Positions 34,491 through 43,250 of a stretch of DNA of 48,601 bases are shown one piece after another. The notes beneath the pieces are model-generated. The model was not told where the DNA came from and searched no databases. It was given only the letters and a program-made list of their open reading frames with translations. Origin of the DNA: Clostridia bacterium (GTDB taxonomy: Bacteria; Bacillota; Clostridia; Oscillospirales; CAG-382); the NCBI GenBank assembly GCA_017625615.1, contig JAGAKP010000011.1, positions 1-48,601 on the forward strand. The letters are read 5' to 3'. Position 1 is the stretch's first letter; each line of letters begins with the position of its first letter. Position numbers and translations under genes: made by a program.

Positions 34491-35723
34491 ATGTTTTCCG
34501 AACACATTTTAAAATTAGCGCAGGAATGCGAAAAGGACTGCAAGGAGCAATTTGAATATATTGACAGAATTGCCTTTATAAACACCCAAAAGGTAATGAA
34601 GGTTTTTGCGGATAACCGGCTTTCTGACAGACATTTCGTGCCCACCAGCGGTTACGGCTATAACGATGACGGCAGAGATCTGTGCGACAAGATGTTTGCA
34701 GACGCTTTCGGCGCGGAGGCGGGCTTTGCACGCCACAGCATAATAAACGGCACGCAAGCCCTTTCAATAGGCTTGTACGCTTTGCTGCGTCCCGGTGACA
34801 CTCTGCTTTCCGTTGCAGGCAAGCCTTACGATACCCTTGACGGAGTTATCGGTATTTCCGGCAAGACGGGTGACGGCTCTCTGGCAGATTTCGGCGTAAA
34901 TTACAAGCAGATTGACCTTGACGAAAAGGGGTATCCCGATATTCAAAGGATAAAAAACGCCCTTGCCGAGGACAAGAGCATTAAGGTAGTATTCGTACAG
35001 CGCAGTAAGGGATATTCTGCAAGACGAACGCTGACGGTAAAGGATATCGATCTTATATGTGACACCGTGCGGGAATGCTCGGACGCATACGTGATGGTAG
35101 ACAACTGCTACGGTGCATTTACCGAGGAAAAAGAGCCCAAGGCTGACCTATTGGTGGGTTCTCTTATCAAAAACGCAGGCGGCGGTATTGCCGAATCAGG
35201 CGGATATCTCGTAGGAACGGCAAGAGCTGTCGAGCTTGCTTCGTACAGATATTCGACCGTTGGCGTGGGACTTGAGTGCGGCGCTTCGCTGGGGCAGACA
35301 AAAAGCATTATAAAGGGTCTTTTCTATGCGCCTCACACCGTAGCGCAGGCTGTAAAGACGGCAGTCTTTGCCGCGCGTATGTTTGAAAAGCTTGGATTTA
35401 CCGTATCTCCGAAGTACGACGAAAAGAGATCCGATATTATTCAGACCTTCACACTGGGAAGCGAGGATGCTTTGGTTAAATTCTGTCAAGGCATACAGGC
35501 AGGAAGTCCCGTGGATGCACACGTAGCTCCCGTGCCCTGGGAGATGCCCGGCTACAACGACAGAGTTATTATGGCGGCGGGCGCCTTTACGCAGGGCTCC
35601 TCCATCGAGCTTTCCTGCGACGGTCCCGTAAGAGAGCCATATATTGCTTATCTGCAGGGCGGACTGACCTACGAAAGCGGTAAATACGGAATACTTAAAG
35701 CCGCGCAAACGGTAACAGAATAG
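34491..35723 (+). CDS. Methionine gamma-lyase family protein (aluminium-resistance protein family)
   Basis: A 410-residue PLP-dependent fold type I protein of the family (PF06838-like) named both methionine gamma-lyase-like and aluminium-resistance protein; B. subtilis YnbB is a relative. Features: SGYGYNDDGRD near the N-terminus, HSIINGTQALSIGL (cofactor-binding loop), VMVDNCYGAF and the probable PLP lysine in LVGSLIKNAGGGIAE. It starts six bases after the third M42 gene and ends with TAG followed at once by a terminator. Sulfur amino-acid breakdown after peptide cleavage is a reasonable but unproven role. Confidence 0.85.
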   Translation: MFSEHILKLAQECEKDCKEQFEYIDRIAFINTQKVMKVFADNRLSDRHFVPTSGYGYNDDGRDLCDKMFADAFGAEAGFARHSIINGTQALSIGLYALLRPGDTLLSVAGKPYDTLDGVIGISGKTGDGSLADFGVNYKQIDLDEKGYPDIQRIKNALAEDKSIKVVFVQRSKGYSARRTLTVKDIDLICDTVRECSDAYVMVDNCYGAFTEEKEPKADLLVGSLIKNAGGGIAESGGYLVGTARAVELASYRYSTVGVGLECGASLGQTKSIIKGLFYAPHTVAQAVKTAVFAARMFEKLGFTVSPKYDEKRSDIIQTFTLGSEDALVKFCQGIQAGSPVDAHVAPVPWEMPGYNDRVIMAAGAFTQGSSIELSCDGPVREPYIAYLQGGLTYESGKYGILKAAQTVTE

Positions 35724-35752
35724 AAAAATCCCGCATAACATGCGGGATTTTT
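35724..35752 (+). terminator. Intrinsic terminator of the murD-to-lyase gene string
   Basis: AAAAATCCCGCAT (35724-35736) pairs with ATGCGGGATTTTT (35740-35752). It starts directly after the TAG stop and may also work for the minus-strand gene ending at 35766. Confidence 0.9.
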
Positions 35753-35765
35753 GTTATTATTTGGA

Positions 35766-36101
35766 TTAAAGCATGAAGAGGAGAGGAAGCATGTACTGAG
35801 AATAAGACATACCCATAAGACCGATTATAATTCCGATTACGTAGGACAGTAAGCCGCCAACTGCGCTTACTAAGCTGATAATATTCAGAATAAGACCGAT
35901 GGTAGCAAGAATTTTACCAGCGTTTACCTGACCGCAAGTTGTACCCGTTTCCTCTATGAAGGTCGTTGCCTTTTTGCGTGCGATAATAGCAAAAATAAGA
36001 CCTACTATGGGAAAGGGAAGAGCGAGAGACAGAATACCGAACACCAACACGCTGGAAGGCGAAACAGAGCTTTTAGAAGTGGATTCAAAATTGTTGTCCA
36101 T
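35766..36101 (-). CDS. Small DUF4190-like membrane protein (paralogue 1)
   Basis: A 111-residue protein with three membrane helices and a Ser-rich N-terminus (MDNNFESTSKSS). The pattern of a hydrophobic helix, IFAIIARKKAT with a basic loop, then GKILATIGLILNI resembles DUF4190-type proteins. The frame can be extended to a TTG at 36119, but GGAGG about 11 bases upstream favours ATG 36101. It lies 26 bases after a longer paralogue and shares its promoter. The function is unknown. Confidence 0.72.
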   Translation of the reverse strand: MDNNFESTSKSSVSPSSVLVFGILSLALPFPIVGLIFAIIARKKATTFIEETGTTCGQVNAGKILATIGLILNIISLVSAVGGLLSYVIGIIIGLMGMSYSQYMLPLLFML

Positions 36102-36127
36102 GATAAATATATCCTCCAAAAAAATTT

Positions 36128-36523
36128 TTACAGATTAAAAAGAACGGGAAGAAGGAAATCGGTATAATTCGAAAGTCCCTCAAACAGCGCAGTGAAAAAG
36201 GCGCCGAAATAACCGATAATAATGGCGAAATATCCGATATAAAAGACTGAGAAGTATGCGCAATACACTGCGTACATAACGGTTACTCCGATTCCCAAGT
36301 AAATTCCTACCTTGGAAAGGATGCTGCCTATCATAACCATCGTACAGGTCTCACCGTTATTCTGCGAGAGATATTCCTTTACCTTTTTGGCGGCGATACA
36401 GCCGACTATGATACCGGCAACGGAAACGCCTTTATACGAAAGGGCGGCGGCCACGATGCCGAGAACCAAAACTGTAACGGGAGTTACCTTGGTTGTGCCG
36501 GTAACGGGAGCGTTATTATCCAT
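36128..36523 (-). CDS. Small DUF4190-like membrane protein (paralogue 2)
   Basis: A 131-residue membrane protein with four helices. Its N-terminus (MDNNAPVTG) and the segment VTVLVLGIVAAAL, GCIAAKKVKEYL, GETCTMVMIGSILSKVGI align with the gene downstream. AGGAGG is six bases before ATG 36523; a second ATG at 36529 is too close to the site. A promoter is visible at 36547-36575. The function is unknown. Confidence 0.72.
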   Translation of the reverse strand: MDNNAPVTGTTKVTPVTVLVLGIVAAALSYKGVSVAGIIVGCIAAKKVKEYLSQNNGETCTMVMIGSILSKVGIYLGIGVTVMYAVYCAYFSVFYIGYFAIIIGYFGAFFTALFEGLSNYTDFLLPVLFNL

Positions 36524-36546
36524 ATACATCCTCCTTTACTGATTTA

Positions 36547-36575
36547 AGTATATAATATAACGCCCGATTTTTCAA
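36547..36575 (-). promoter_or_regulatory. Promoter of the small membrane protein pair
   Basis: On the minus strand TTGAAA (36575-36570), 17 bases, TATACT (36552-36547). Confidence 0.75.
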
Positions 36576-36671
36576 GAGCTTTTTAAACAAATTAAGACAA
36601 AATTATACCAAATTTATATTTGTATTGATTTTTTATTAATTTTATTGTAATATATAATTTACTGTGAACTT

Positions 36672-37646
36672 TTATGACTTTAAGAAGGCGAGCACCTTTT
36701 CAAGGTATTTTTCAAGACTTGGCGAAGCGCAGATAAAAGCGGAATGCTTTGCGCCCTCAATACTGTAAAATTCACACCCCAAACGGCGCGCAAGAGCCTC
36801 CTGCGGCTTGGGACGAACTACGGTATCGTCTGTGGAATTGATAATGACGGTCTTTGCGCGTATAGCCTTTATTCCCTTTTTGGAAAGCATTTTTCTGCCT
36901 ACGGTAACAGCCTCGTACATCCAGCGGTTTGTGGAGGCTGAGGTCTGATACCGCACCTCGCTTATACGCACGTCAAGATTGTGTCTGAAGCGGGGATAGC
37001 TTGTATCGTGGCTTTTATCAAAGGGGTGGTCGGGGTTGAATTCCGAGGCGTATTTAAACCTTTTATCCCAGCCCTTTAAGGTCCCCTCCTGAATAAGCAG
37101 GCATTTTAAAACCCAAACGGGACAGCCTTGCGTATATGGAACGACCATGGGAGAAGAGAGCACTGCGCGGGAAACGGTATTGCCGCAACGCATAAGATAC
37201 AAAGCTGTGATGCTTCCGCCCATTGAATGGGAAAAAATATTTATATTATCTTTTCCGCCCCTGGGTATGACCACGTTATTTACAAAATGCTCAAGGTCAG
37301 AAACGTAATCCTCAAAGCGGTTTACGTGGGCAAGCTCGTAGCCCTCCACCTGACGGTCGGAAAAGCCGTGACCGCGGTGGTCGTAGGTAAAGACGTTATA
37401 GCCCGCGTTCATAAAATACCAGACGAGCTCGGTATATTTTTCACAGTATTCGGTAAAGCCGTGAACGATGACGATGCTTCCTACGGCGTCCTTAACGAGA
37501 TAGTTTCGGTAAGACAAGCGTATTCCGTCAAAGGAGGGTGTAAAGCCCTTATCAACGTATGCGGAAAGGATATTTTCCACCTCTGCTATACGGGAAGTGA
37601 ACTCATCTTCGCCGATAACGGCGGTTTTTACAGGGGTATAAAGCAT
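36672..37646 (-). CDS. Alpha/beta hydrolase, monoacylglycerol-lipase-like
   Basis: A 324-residue serine hydrolase of the lysophospholipase/Hydrolase_4 type. Visible parts: the oxyanion strand VIVHGFTEYCEKY, HRGHGFSDR, the nucleophile elbow SHSMGGS (first Gly of GxSxG replaced by Ser), the acid in STDD and the His in EGAKHSAF. The frame extends upstream to 37796, across a divergent gene, but GGAGAT fits ATG 37646 (MLYTPVKTAV). No signal peptide is seen. Lipid or ester substrates are likely given the family, but the exact one is unknown. Divergent from the hydrolase at 37705. Confidence 0.85.
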   Translation of the reverse strand: MLYTPVKTAVIGEDEFTSRIAEVENILSAYVDKGFTPSFDGIRLSYRNYLVKDAVGSIVIVHGFTEYCEKYTELVWYFMNAGYNVFTYDHRGHGFSDRQVEGYELAHVNRFEDYVSDLEHFVNNVVIPRGGKDNINIFSHSMGGSITALYLMRCGNTVSRAVLSSPMVVPYTQGCPVWVLKCLLIQEGTLKGWDKRFKYASEFNPDHPFDKSHDTSYPRFRHNLDVRISEVRYQTSASTNRWMYEAVTVGRKMLSKKGIKAIRAKTVIINSTDDTVVRPKPQEALARRLGCEFYSIEGAKHSAFICASPSLEKYLEKVLAFLKS

Positions 37647-37704
37647 TTTAATATCTCCGTAAAGGGTTATTTTACAAATATTATGCGCAAAGGCGGTGAT
37701 AATA

Positions 37705-38652
37705 ATGGCAACAGATAAGAAAAGGAATTTAAAAAAGGTCTTGTCAATTACCGTTGTTATCCTTATTACCTTTGTGTTTATTTCCTTCGGTACCACGAAA
37801 ATAGTATACGACGCTTGCTTTCCCAGATACGACGGTGAGCAAGAAGCACTTTCCGAAGAGCTGAAAAAGCTGAATGAAAGCAGAACGGAAGAAGAATTTT
37901 TATCCGACGGCTACAGGCTTAAAGGGTATCTATACCCCGCCGAAAACGGCGAAAAGCAAGGGCTAATCGTGTTCGCAATAGGCTTTAACGCCACCGTTAA
38001 CGATTATTTATGGCAAGTAAAGGCTTTTAGCGAAAAGGGATACGGGGTGTTTATCTTCGACCCCACCGGATGCGGTGACAGCGAGGGAGAAAGTGCCGTG
38101 GGATTTCCGCAGATGCTTACAGATCTCGATGCCGCTTTAGACTATATAGAAGCCAATAAAGGCTTTGATTACAAGGATATTTTTCTGTTCGGGCACAGCC
38201 GCGGCGGATACGCTGTATGCTGTGTTGAGATATACGGTCACGATATTGCCGCCGTTGCATCCGTAAACGGAATTAACAGTGCTATGGAGGGAGTTATGAT
38301 GCCTGCCGCCAACGCTGTGGGAAATATAGTATATTCCAATTATCCCTTTCTGTGGCTTTACCAAGTGATGCTGTTCGGTGCGGACACGGCAAACGCAAAT
38401 GCCGCAGACGTCCTTGAAAGCACCGGTACGCCCGCTTTGGTAATACATTCGGCAGGTGACGAAACTGTTCCCGAAAACAGATTTTCCATAATTTCCCATA
38501 CCGATGAAATTGACACGGACACCGTAACGTTTATAAAAGGATACGGTGACGTAAACGGAAATTCCCACAGTAAAATACTGTTCGGCGAGGACGGAAAAGC
38601 CAATCCCGAGCTGATAAAGCTTATAACCGATTTTTTTGATAAAGCTGCTTAA
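37705..38652 (+). CDS. Membrane-anchored alpha/beta hydrolase
   Basis: A 315-residue protein with a basic N-terminus and one membrane helix (about 13-33), so the hydrolase domain is anchored and probably faces outside. The fold shows DPTGCGDSEGES, the nucleophile elbow GHSRGG, an Asp in HSAGDETVPE and a His in GNSHSKIL. GGTGAT about four bases upstream favours ATG 37705 over a GTG at 37696. It is followed 21 bases later by the GT2-GtrA gene on the same strand. The substrate is unknown. Confidence 0.83.
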   Translation: MATDKKRNLKKVLSITVVILITFVFISFGTTKIVYDACFPRYDGEQEALSEELKKLNESRTEEEFLSDGYRLKGYLYPAENGEKQGLIVFAIGFNATVNDYLWQVKAFSEKGYGVFIFDPTGCGDSEGESAVGFPQMLTDLDAALDYIEANKGFDYKDIFLFGHSRGGYAVCCVEIYGHDIAAVASVNGINSAMEGVMMPAANAVGNIVYSNYPFLWLYQVMLFGADTANANAADVLESTGTPALVIHSAGDETVPENRFSIISHTDEIDTDTVTFIKGYGDVNGNSHSKILFGEDGKANPELIKLITDFFDKAA

Positions 38653-38673
38653 AAAGCAGTGAGGAGTTTTAAT

Positions 38674-39687
38674 ATGAAGGAAACGGTCCTGATACCGGCG
38701 TACAAGCCGGATGAAGAAATGTGTGCTCTCGTAAAGGAACTGCACGCAGAGGGCTTTGACACAGTAATTGTAAACGACGGAAGCGGAGAGGAATACGCCG
38801 ATATTTTTGAGCGCGCATCCCAATACGCGACGGTAGTTGAGCATACGAAAAACTGCGGAAAAGGCAGGGCGTTAAAGACGGGAATAAAATATATTTCCGA
38901 AAACCGTCCCGAGTGTGATTTTTTTATCACTGCTGACGCAGACGGACAGCACCGTGTAAAGGATATCCTCCGTGTGAGAGAGGCTTTGCGCGAGGGCGCT
39001 ACCTTCGTGCTGACCACAAGACTGCTTAACCGAAATATTCCCGCAAGAAGCAAGTTCGGAAACGATCTTTCCCGCGTGATATACACATTAGCAACGGGTA
39101 AGTATTTTTCGGATAACCAATCGGGGCTGAGAGGATTTTCCGTTGAAAACGCAAAATGGCTTTTGCAGGTAAAGGGCGAAAAGTACGATTACGAAATGAA
39201 TATGCTGTACTATGCGGCAAAGCAAGCCATACCCGTTACCACGTTGGATATTGAAGCGGTATACATAGACGGCAACCGTTCTTCCCACTTTAACCCCGTA
39301 AAGGATACTCTGCGTATTTACAGATTGCTGTTTAACTCCGCAAAGGCGTCCATAATATCTGCGATTCTTGCGCAGATCGCCGTATTCGTATGCGGTATAG
39401 TAAGTGAAACTCCCTACGACAGCTTATATATTTTGGCAGCGGGATTCGGTGCTGCGTTGGTAACCTATATGCTTAACAAATTTCTGCTGTTCAGAAGCGT
39501 GCACGTGGGAGACGGCGGAAGAACGATGGTGTTCACCGTAGCGAGGTATATTTTGTACGCTCTTCTGACGGCTGTGATTACCTCATTCATTCCTCAAATT
39601 CCCTTGTACGTTGCATTTAATATTTTCGTGCTGCTGGGCTTGCCCGTTCGGTACTATCTCCACAAGCACGTGGACGCACTTAACTGA
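38674..39687 (+). CDS. Glycosyltransferase family 2 fused to a GtrA-like membrane domain
   Basis: A 337-residue protein. Residues 1-215 are a GT-A glycosyltransferase (LIPAYKPDEEM, VIVNDGSGEEY, ADADGQHR with the metal-binding DxD-like motif, and a YEMNML acceptor-loop motif). Residues 225-337 hold four membrane helices of the GtrA type, including YMLNKFLLFRS. This pairing suggests transfer of sugar to a polyprenyl phosphate and its flipping. GAGGAG fits ATG 38674. Its 3' end overlaps plsX by eight bases in convergent orientation, with no terminator at its end. Confidence 0.9.
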   Translation: MKETVLIPAYKPDEEMCALVKELHAEGFDTVIVNDGSGEEYADIFERASQYATVVEHTKNCGKGRALKTGIKYISENRPECDFFITADADGQHRVKDILRVREALREGATFVLTTRLLNRNIPARSKFGNDLSRVIYTLATGKYFSDNQSGLRGFSVENAKWLLQVKGEKYDYEMNMLYYAAKQAIPVTTLDIEAVYIDGNRSSHFNPVKDTLRIYRLLFNSAKASIISAILAQIAVFVCGIVSETPYDSLYILAAGFGAALVTYMLNKFLLFRSVHVGDGGRTMVFTVARYILYALLTAVITSFIPQIPLYVAFNIFVLLGLPVRYYLHKHVDALN

Positions 39688-40657
39688 GAGACTGCTTCAC
39701 TGCGGTATCAAATCCGCTTTCGGAAAGGTGCAAGACCAATTCAATACAAGACACTGCGGTGCTGCTGTTTGCGGCACCGTGCATTTTTACTACCGTTTTT
39801 TTGGTACCGAGGAAGGTGGCACCGCCGCGGGAGTTAAAATCAAAGGCGTGAGTAAGCTCGGCGCACAGCTTTTCCGCAAGAGAAGGATCTATATTTTCAA
39901 GAATACGCTTACCCAATACTGCGGCAGTTTTTCCCGATGCTTCGGTGTTTTTTAGTACTATATTCCCCGCAAAGCCGTCGCACACCAGCACGTCTGCCTT
40001 GCTGAGAAGGACGTCCGTTCCCTCAAGATTGCCGATAAAATTGAGGTCGGTATTTTTCAGGCTCTCGTAGGCTTCCTTGACTAATGAGTTACCCTTTCCC
40101 TCCTCCGCTCCGGTAGAAAGAGTTGCTACGCGGGGACGGGAAATATTATACATGCTTTGCATAAACGCTGTTCCCATTTTTGCAAAAAGAACGAGATCCG
40201 AGGGAGTACAGTCCACATTTGCGCCGCAATCCACCAGACAGATATAGCTACCGTCGACTGCGGGAAGTGCAGTTGAAAGCGCGGGACGGCGAAGACCTTT
40301 ATTAAGTCCGAGACGGCAAATGGTGCCCACCAGAAGGGCGCCGGTATTGCCTGCGGAGATAAGTCCCGCACAGTCGTTATCGCGGAGATATTCCAAGGAA
40401 AGTGCCATAGAGGAATTATCGCATCCGCCGAAGATGGACATGGGGTTTTGATTATTGTCGATAAACTCGGCTGTATTTATTACGTCGTATCGGTCAGCGG
40501 AAACACCGTACTCTGACATAACGGCATCCACCGCGGTCTTTTCGCCGACGAGGACGGGAAAAACATCGTTGTGTGCTTTAATATATTCGGCAGTTCCCTT
40601 CAAAAGAGGAAGTGCGCCGTTATCGCCGCCGAGGGTATCTATTACTATCTTTTTCAT
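39680..40657 (-). CDS. plsX: Phosphate acyltransferase PlsX
   Basis: Converts acyl-ACP to acyl-phosphate for PlsY in phospholipid synthesis. The 325 residues show the family start (VIDTLGGDNGALP; D.xGGDxxP is the usual form), SAGNTGALLVG, VDCGANVDCTPSDLV, GNLEGTDVL and VCDGFAGNIVLK. The fourth residue of the DxMGGD motif is Leu rather than Met. It lies 58 bases after fakA on the same strand and so completes a FakB-FakA-PlsX route. AAGGAT precedes ATG 40657. No terminator is visible after its stop. Confidence 0.95.
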   Translation of the reverse strand: MKKIVIDTLGGDNGALPLLKGTAEYIKAHNDVFPVLVGEKTAVDAVMSEYGVSADRYDVINTAEFIDNNQNPMSIFGGCDNSSMALSLEYLRDNDCAGLISAGNTGALLVGTICRLGLNKGLRRPALSTALPAVDGSYICLVDCGANVDCTPSDLVLFAKMGTAFMQSMYNISRPRVATLSTGAEEGKGNSLVKEAYESLKNTDLNFIGNLEGTDVLLSKADVLVCDGFAGNIVLKNTEASGKTAAVLGKRILENIDPSLAEKLCAELTHAFDFNSRGGATFLGTKKTVVKMHGAANSSTAVSCIELVLHLSESGFDTAVKQSLS

Positions 40658-40680
40658 ATTTTTATCCTTTATAAGGTACT

Positions 40681-40712
40681 ACGGGAATGAGCAAAAGCTC
40701 ATTCCCGTTTTT
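40681..40712 (+). terminator. Plus-strand terminator hairpin in the fakA-plsX gap
   Basis: ACGGGAATGAGC (40681-40692) pairs with GCTCATTCCCGT (40697-40708), followed by TTTT on the plus strand only. For minus-strand fakA-plsX transcription no T-run follows, so read-through is expected. It is the first plus-strand terminator after the GT2-GtrA gene. Confidence 0.7.
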
Positions 40713-40715
40713 TAA

Positions 40716-42341
40716 TTATTCAATTGCTAAAATAAAGCTGTATACTTCCTGACCGCCGCGAACGTAGCCGCACTCGATAAGAGGATATGAGCTTTCAAGC
40801 AGCTCCTTTAGCTGTACGAGCTCGGAATGGGTGACGTCTGCGCCGTAGAACACGGTGATAACCTGCTTATCGTCGATATCATCGAGCTTTTCAAGAAGTC
40901 CCGTAACTGCGGCAAGCTTGTTTTGGCAAGCGCAGAGAAGGTTATCGTCATCAAGTCCGATATAATCTCCCTTATGGACGGTAACGCCCGAAAGGCAGGT
41001 ATCACGGGTGGCGACGGTGACGTAGCCGGTGGTTACGTATTCCAGTCCGCTCGTCATACTTTCGGAAACCGCCTCAACGGTTTCGAGAGAAAGGTCCATC
41101 ATAGACAGTGCTGAATATCCCTCCGCAATAGAGCGGGAGGGTATCACGAGCACGTCCGCATCCGTATATATCTCCGCCGCCTGCTTCGCGGTGAGGAATA
41201 CGTTGGAGTTATTGGGCAGGACGATTATATGCTCCGCGTTAAGCTTGCGGAAGGTCTTTATAAAATCATCGGCAGAGGGATTTTGAGTCTGTCCCCCGTC
41301 AACGATGGCGGTAACGCCTATTTCGCTGAAATAGGATTTTATTCCGTCGCCCGAAGCAACGGCAACTACCGCATACTTTTCCTTTTGTGCGGAGTTAACC
41401 TCGGTCTCACTGTGCTGTACGGACATATTTTCGATTTTTACGTTCAAAAATTCGCCGTAGCGCAAGCCCAATTCAAGTGCCTTATTGGGCTCGAAGGTGT
41501 GGATATGTACCTTTACTATCTCACCGTCGCAAACGGAAACGATGGATTCGCCAAGCTTTTCAAGCTCAGACACGAAGGCGGTGTGGTCAAATGAAGTAAC
41601 GTCAGTTTTAGAATTGAGCAAAAGGAGTATATATTCGGTGCAGTAGCCATATTCGAAGACGGAATCCGCATCGAAGGAAGCGTTGAGAGAAGCCGAAAAC
41701 TCCATAGAAGAAACGCTGTTGTCCTCGATAATCTCACCGCGGAGGTACGCCTCCATTCCCTCAAAAACGCAAAGCATACCTGCTCCGCCGCTGTCAACGA
41801 CGCCCGCTTCCTTAAGAACAGACAGCAGCTCGGGCGTGCTTGCAAGAGAACGGCGCGTTTCGGCGCAAAGATCTGCAAGGCATTCCTCAAAGGACGAGTA
41901 TCTTTCGCAGTTGTTCGATATATGCTTGCCTCCGTCCTTGATAACGGTGAGCATAGTGCCCTCAACGGGGTTGAGGACGGAGCGGTAAGCGTATTTTACG
42001 CCCGAAGAAAAGGAGATCGCGAAGTCGGAAACAGACAGCGCCTGCTTTTCTTCACATCCGATGGCAAAGCCGCGGATGAACTGGGAGAATATGACGCCTG
42101 AATTGCCGCGGGCTGACATAAGGGTATTTTTTGAAAATCCCTTCATAAACTCGCTTACGCTTTCACAATCCTGCACGGCGAAGCCGCCCTCGAAGGTCTT
42201 GGTCATATTGGAGCCCGTGTCACCGTCGGGTACGGGAAACACGTTGAGATTATTTATTGTATCTGAATTCAGCTTTAGGTTTTTATAACCGTTTTCCAAC
42301 AGAAGTCTTAAGTCTCTTCCGTTAATTCGGGTTGTCTGCAT
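40716..42341 (-). CDS. fakA: Fatty acid kinase ATP-binding subunit FakA (DhaL/DegV-like, YloV family)
   Basis: A 541-residue protein. The N-terminal DhaL kinase domain holds NVFPVPDGDTGSNM (metal and ATP binding), ARGNSGVIFSQF and EGTMLTVIKDGG; the rest has the FakA middle and DegV-like C-terminal regions (VDGGQTQNPSADDF, VIVLPNNSNVF-like). FakA phosphorylates fatty acids bound to FakB, giving acyl-phosphate for lipid synthesis. It follows two DegV genes by six bases and precedes plsX, so the gene set covers uptake of exogenous fatty acids. Many clostridial fakA genes sit next to asp23; here that partner is absent. Confidence 0.92.
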   Translation of the reverse strand: MQTTRINGRDLRLLLENGYKNLKLNSDTINNLNVFPVPDGDTGSNMTKTFEGGFAVQDCESVSEFMKGFSKNTLMSARGNSGVIFSQFIRGFAIGCEEKQALSVSDFAISFSSGVKYAYRSVLNPVEGTMLTVIKDGGKHISNNCERYSSFEECLADLCAETRRSLASTPELLSVLKEAGVVDSGGAGMLCVFEGMEAYLRGEIIEDNSVSSMEFSASLNASFDADSVFEYGYCTEYILLLLNSKTDVTSFDHTAFVSELEKLGESIVSVCDGEIVKVHIHTFEPNKALELGLRYGEFLNVKIENMSVQHSETEVNSAQKEKYAVVAVASGDGIKSYFSEIGVTAIVDGGQTQNPSADDFIKTFRKLNAEHIIVLPNNSNVFLTAKQAAEIYTDADVLVIPSRSIAEGYSALSMMDLSLETVEAVSESMTSGLEYVTTGYVTVATRDTCLSGVTVHKGDYIGLDDDNLLCACQNKLAAVTGLLEKLDDIDDKQVITVFYGADVTHSELVQLKELLESSYPLIECGYVRGGQEVYSFILAIE

Positions 42342-42347
42342 TATAAT

Positions 42348-43238
42348 TTATTCTTTCCCCTCGATAATTACCTTTTTTCCGTAAACGTAGGTTATGAGTG
42401 TTCCCGGTCCTACGGAAGCTCCTACTACGGGTCCTATATAGGTTATATAAACGTCCTTGAATTTTGCCAAGGAAAGTATTTCGTCGCGCAGCTTTTCCGC
42501 TTCCTGCAAGCAATCCGCGTGGGAAATACATACTACGTTGTTTTCTATATCCTCGGCGGCGGCTACGGTATCCTTTGCCACCTCTTTGCGTGCGTTTGAA
42601 GCACCCTTTACCTTGCGGTATGCGTAGTTGTGACCTTTGATATCCGAAATGATAAGAGGCTTAACGCCGAAAATATTACCGAAGAATGCGCTTGTGGCAG
42701 TTACTCTGCCTGCGCGGCGGAGATATTCAAGGCTATCAACCGTTCCGCACTGGTTTACCTTCAGCTTATTTTCCTCTATCCAAGCGGCAGTCTCCTCTAT
42801 ACTTTTTCCCTCTGCGCGAAGCATGGCGGCTTTTACGAGAAGCATACCCTGTCCGATAGAGCTGATAAGAGAATCTACGCATATTATATTTATATCGGGA
42901 TATTCCTCTTTGAGCTCTGCAGCGACTACCGTTGCAAGTCCCACCGAGCCCGAAAGTCCCGACGAGCATGCTATGTACAAAATATCGTACCCCTGCTTTG
43001 CCCAATGAGAGAACACGGAAACGAATTCCTCACGGGGGACCTGCGTGGTCTTTACCAGCACGCCGTTGCGCATAAGGTCGTAATATTCCTTGGGTGAATA
43101 TTCCTCCCAATCCAAAGAGGAGCGATGCTCGATACCGTCAGCCACAAAGTTCATCTGGGCGTACTCGATACCGTATTTTTCACGTATATCCTTCGGCAAG
43201 TCACAAGTGGAATCGCCGATGATAACATATTTTTTCAT
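42348..43238 (-). CDS. DegV family fatty-acid-binding protein (FakB-like, copy 1)
   Basis: A 296-residue DegV protein that presents a bound fatty acid to FakA. The N-terminal VIIGDSTCDLPKDI, the central SSGLSGSVGLA stretch (SSxLSG, contacts the carboxylate) and the C-terminal THIGPVVGAS-like segment (TYIGPVVGASVGPG) are typical. It lies 12 bases after copy 2 and six before fakA. The two copies probably bind different fatty acids, as FakB1 and FakB2 do in Staphylococcus; which binds which cannot be read here. Confidence 0.93.
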   Translation of the reverse strand: MKKYVIIGDSTCDLPKDIREKYGIEYAQMNFVADGIEHRSSLDWEEYSPKEYYDLMRNGVLVKTTQVPREEFVSVFSHWAKQGYDILYIACSSGLSGSVGLATVVAAELKEEYPDINIICVDSLISSIGQGMLLVKAAMLRAEGKSIEETAAWIEENKLKVNQCGTVDSLEYLRRAGRVTATSAFFGNIFGVKPLIISDIKGHNYAYRKVKGASNARKEVAKDTVAAAEDIENNVVCISHADCLQEAEKLRDEILSLAKFKDVYITYIGPVVGASVGPGTLITYVYGKKVIIEGKE

Positions 43239-43250
43239 TAAAATACCTTC

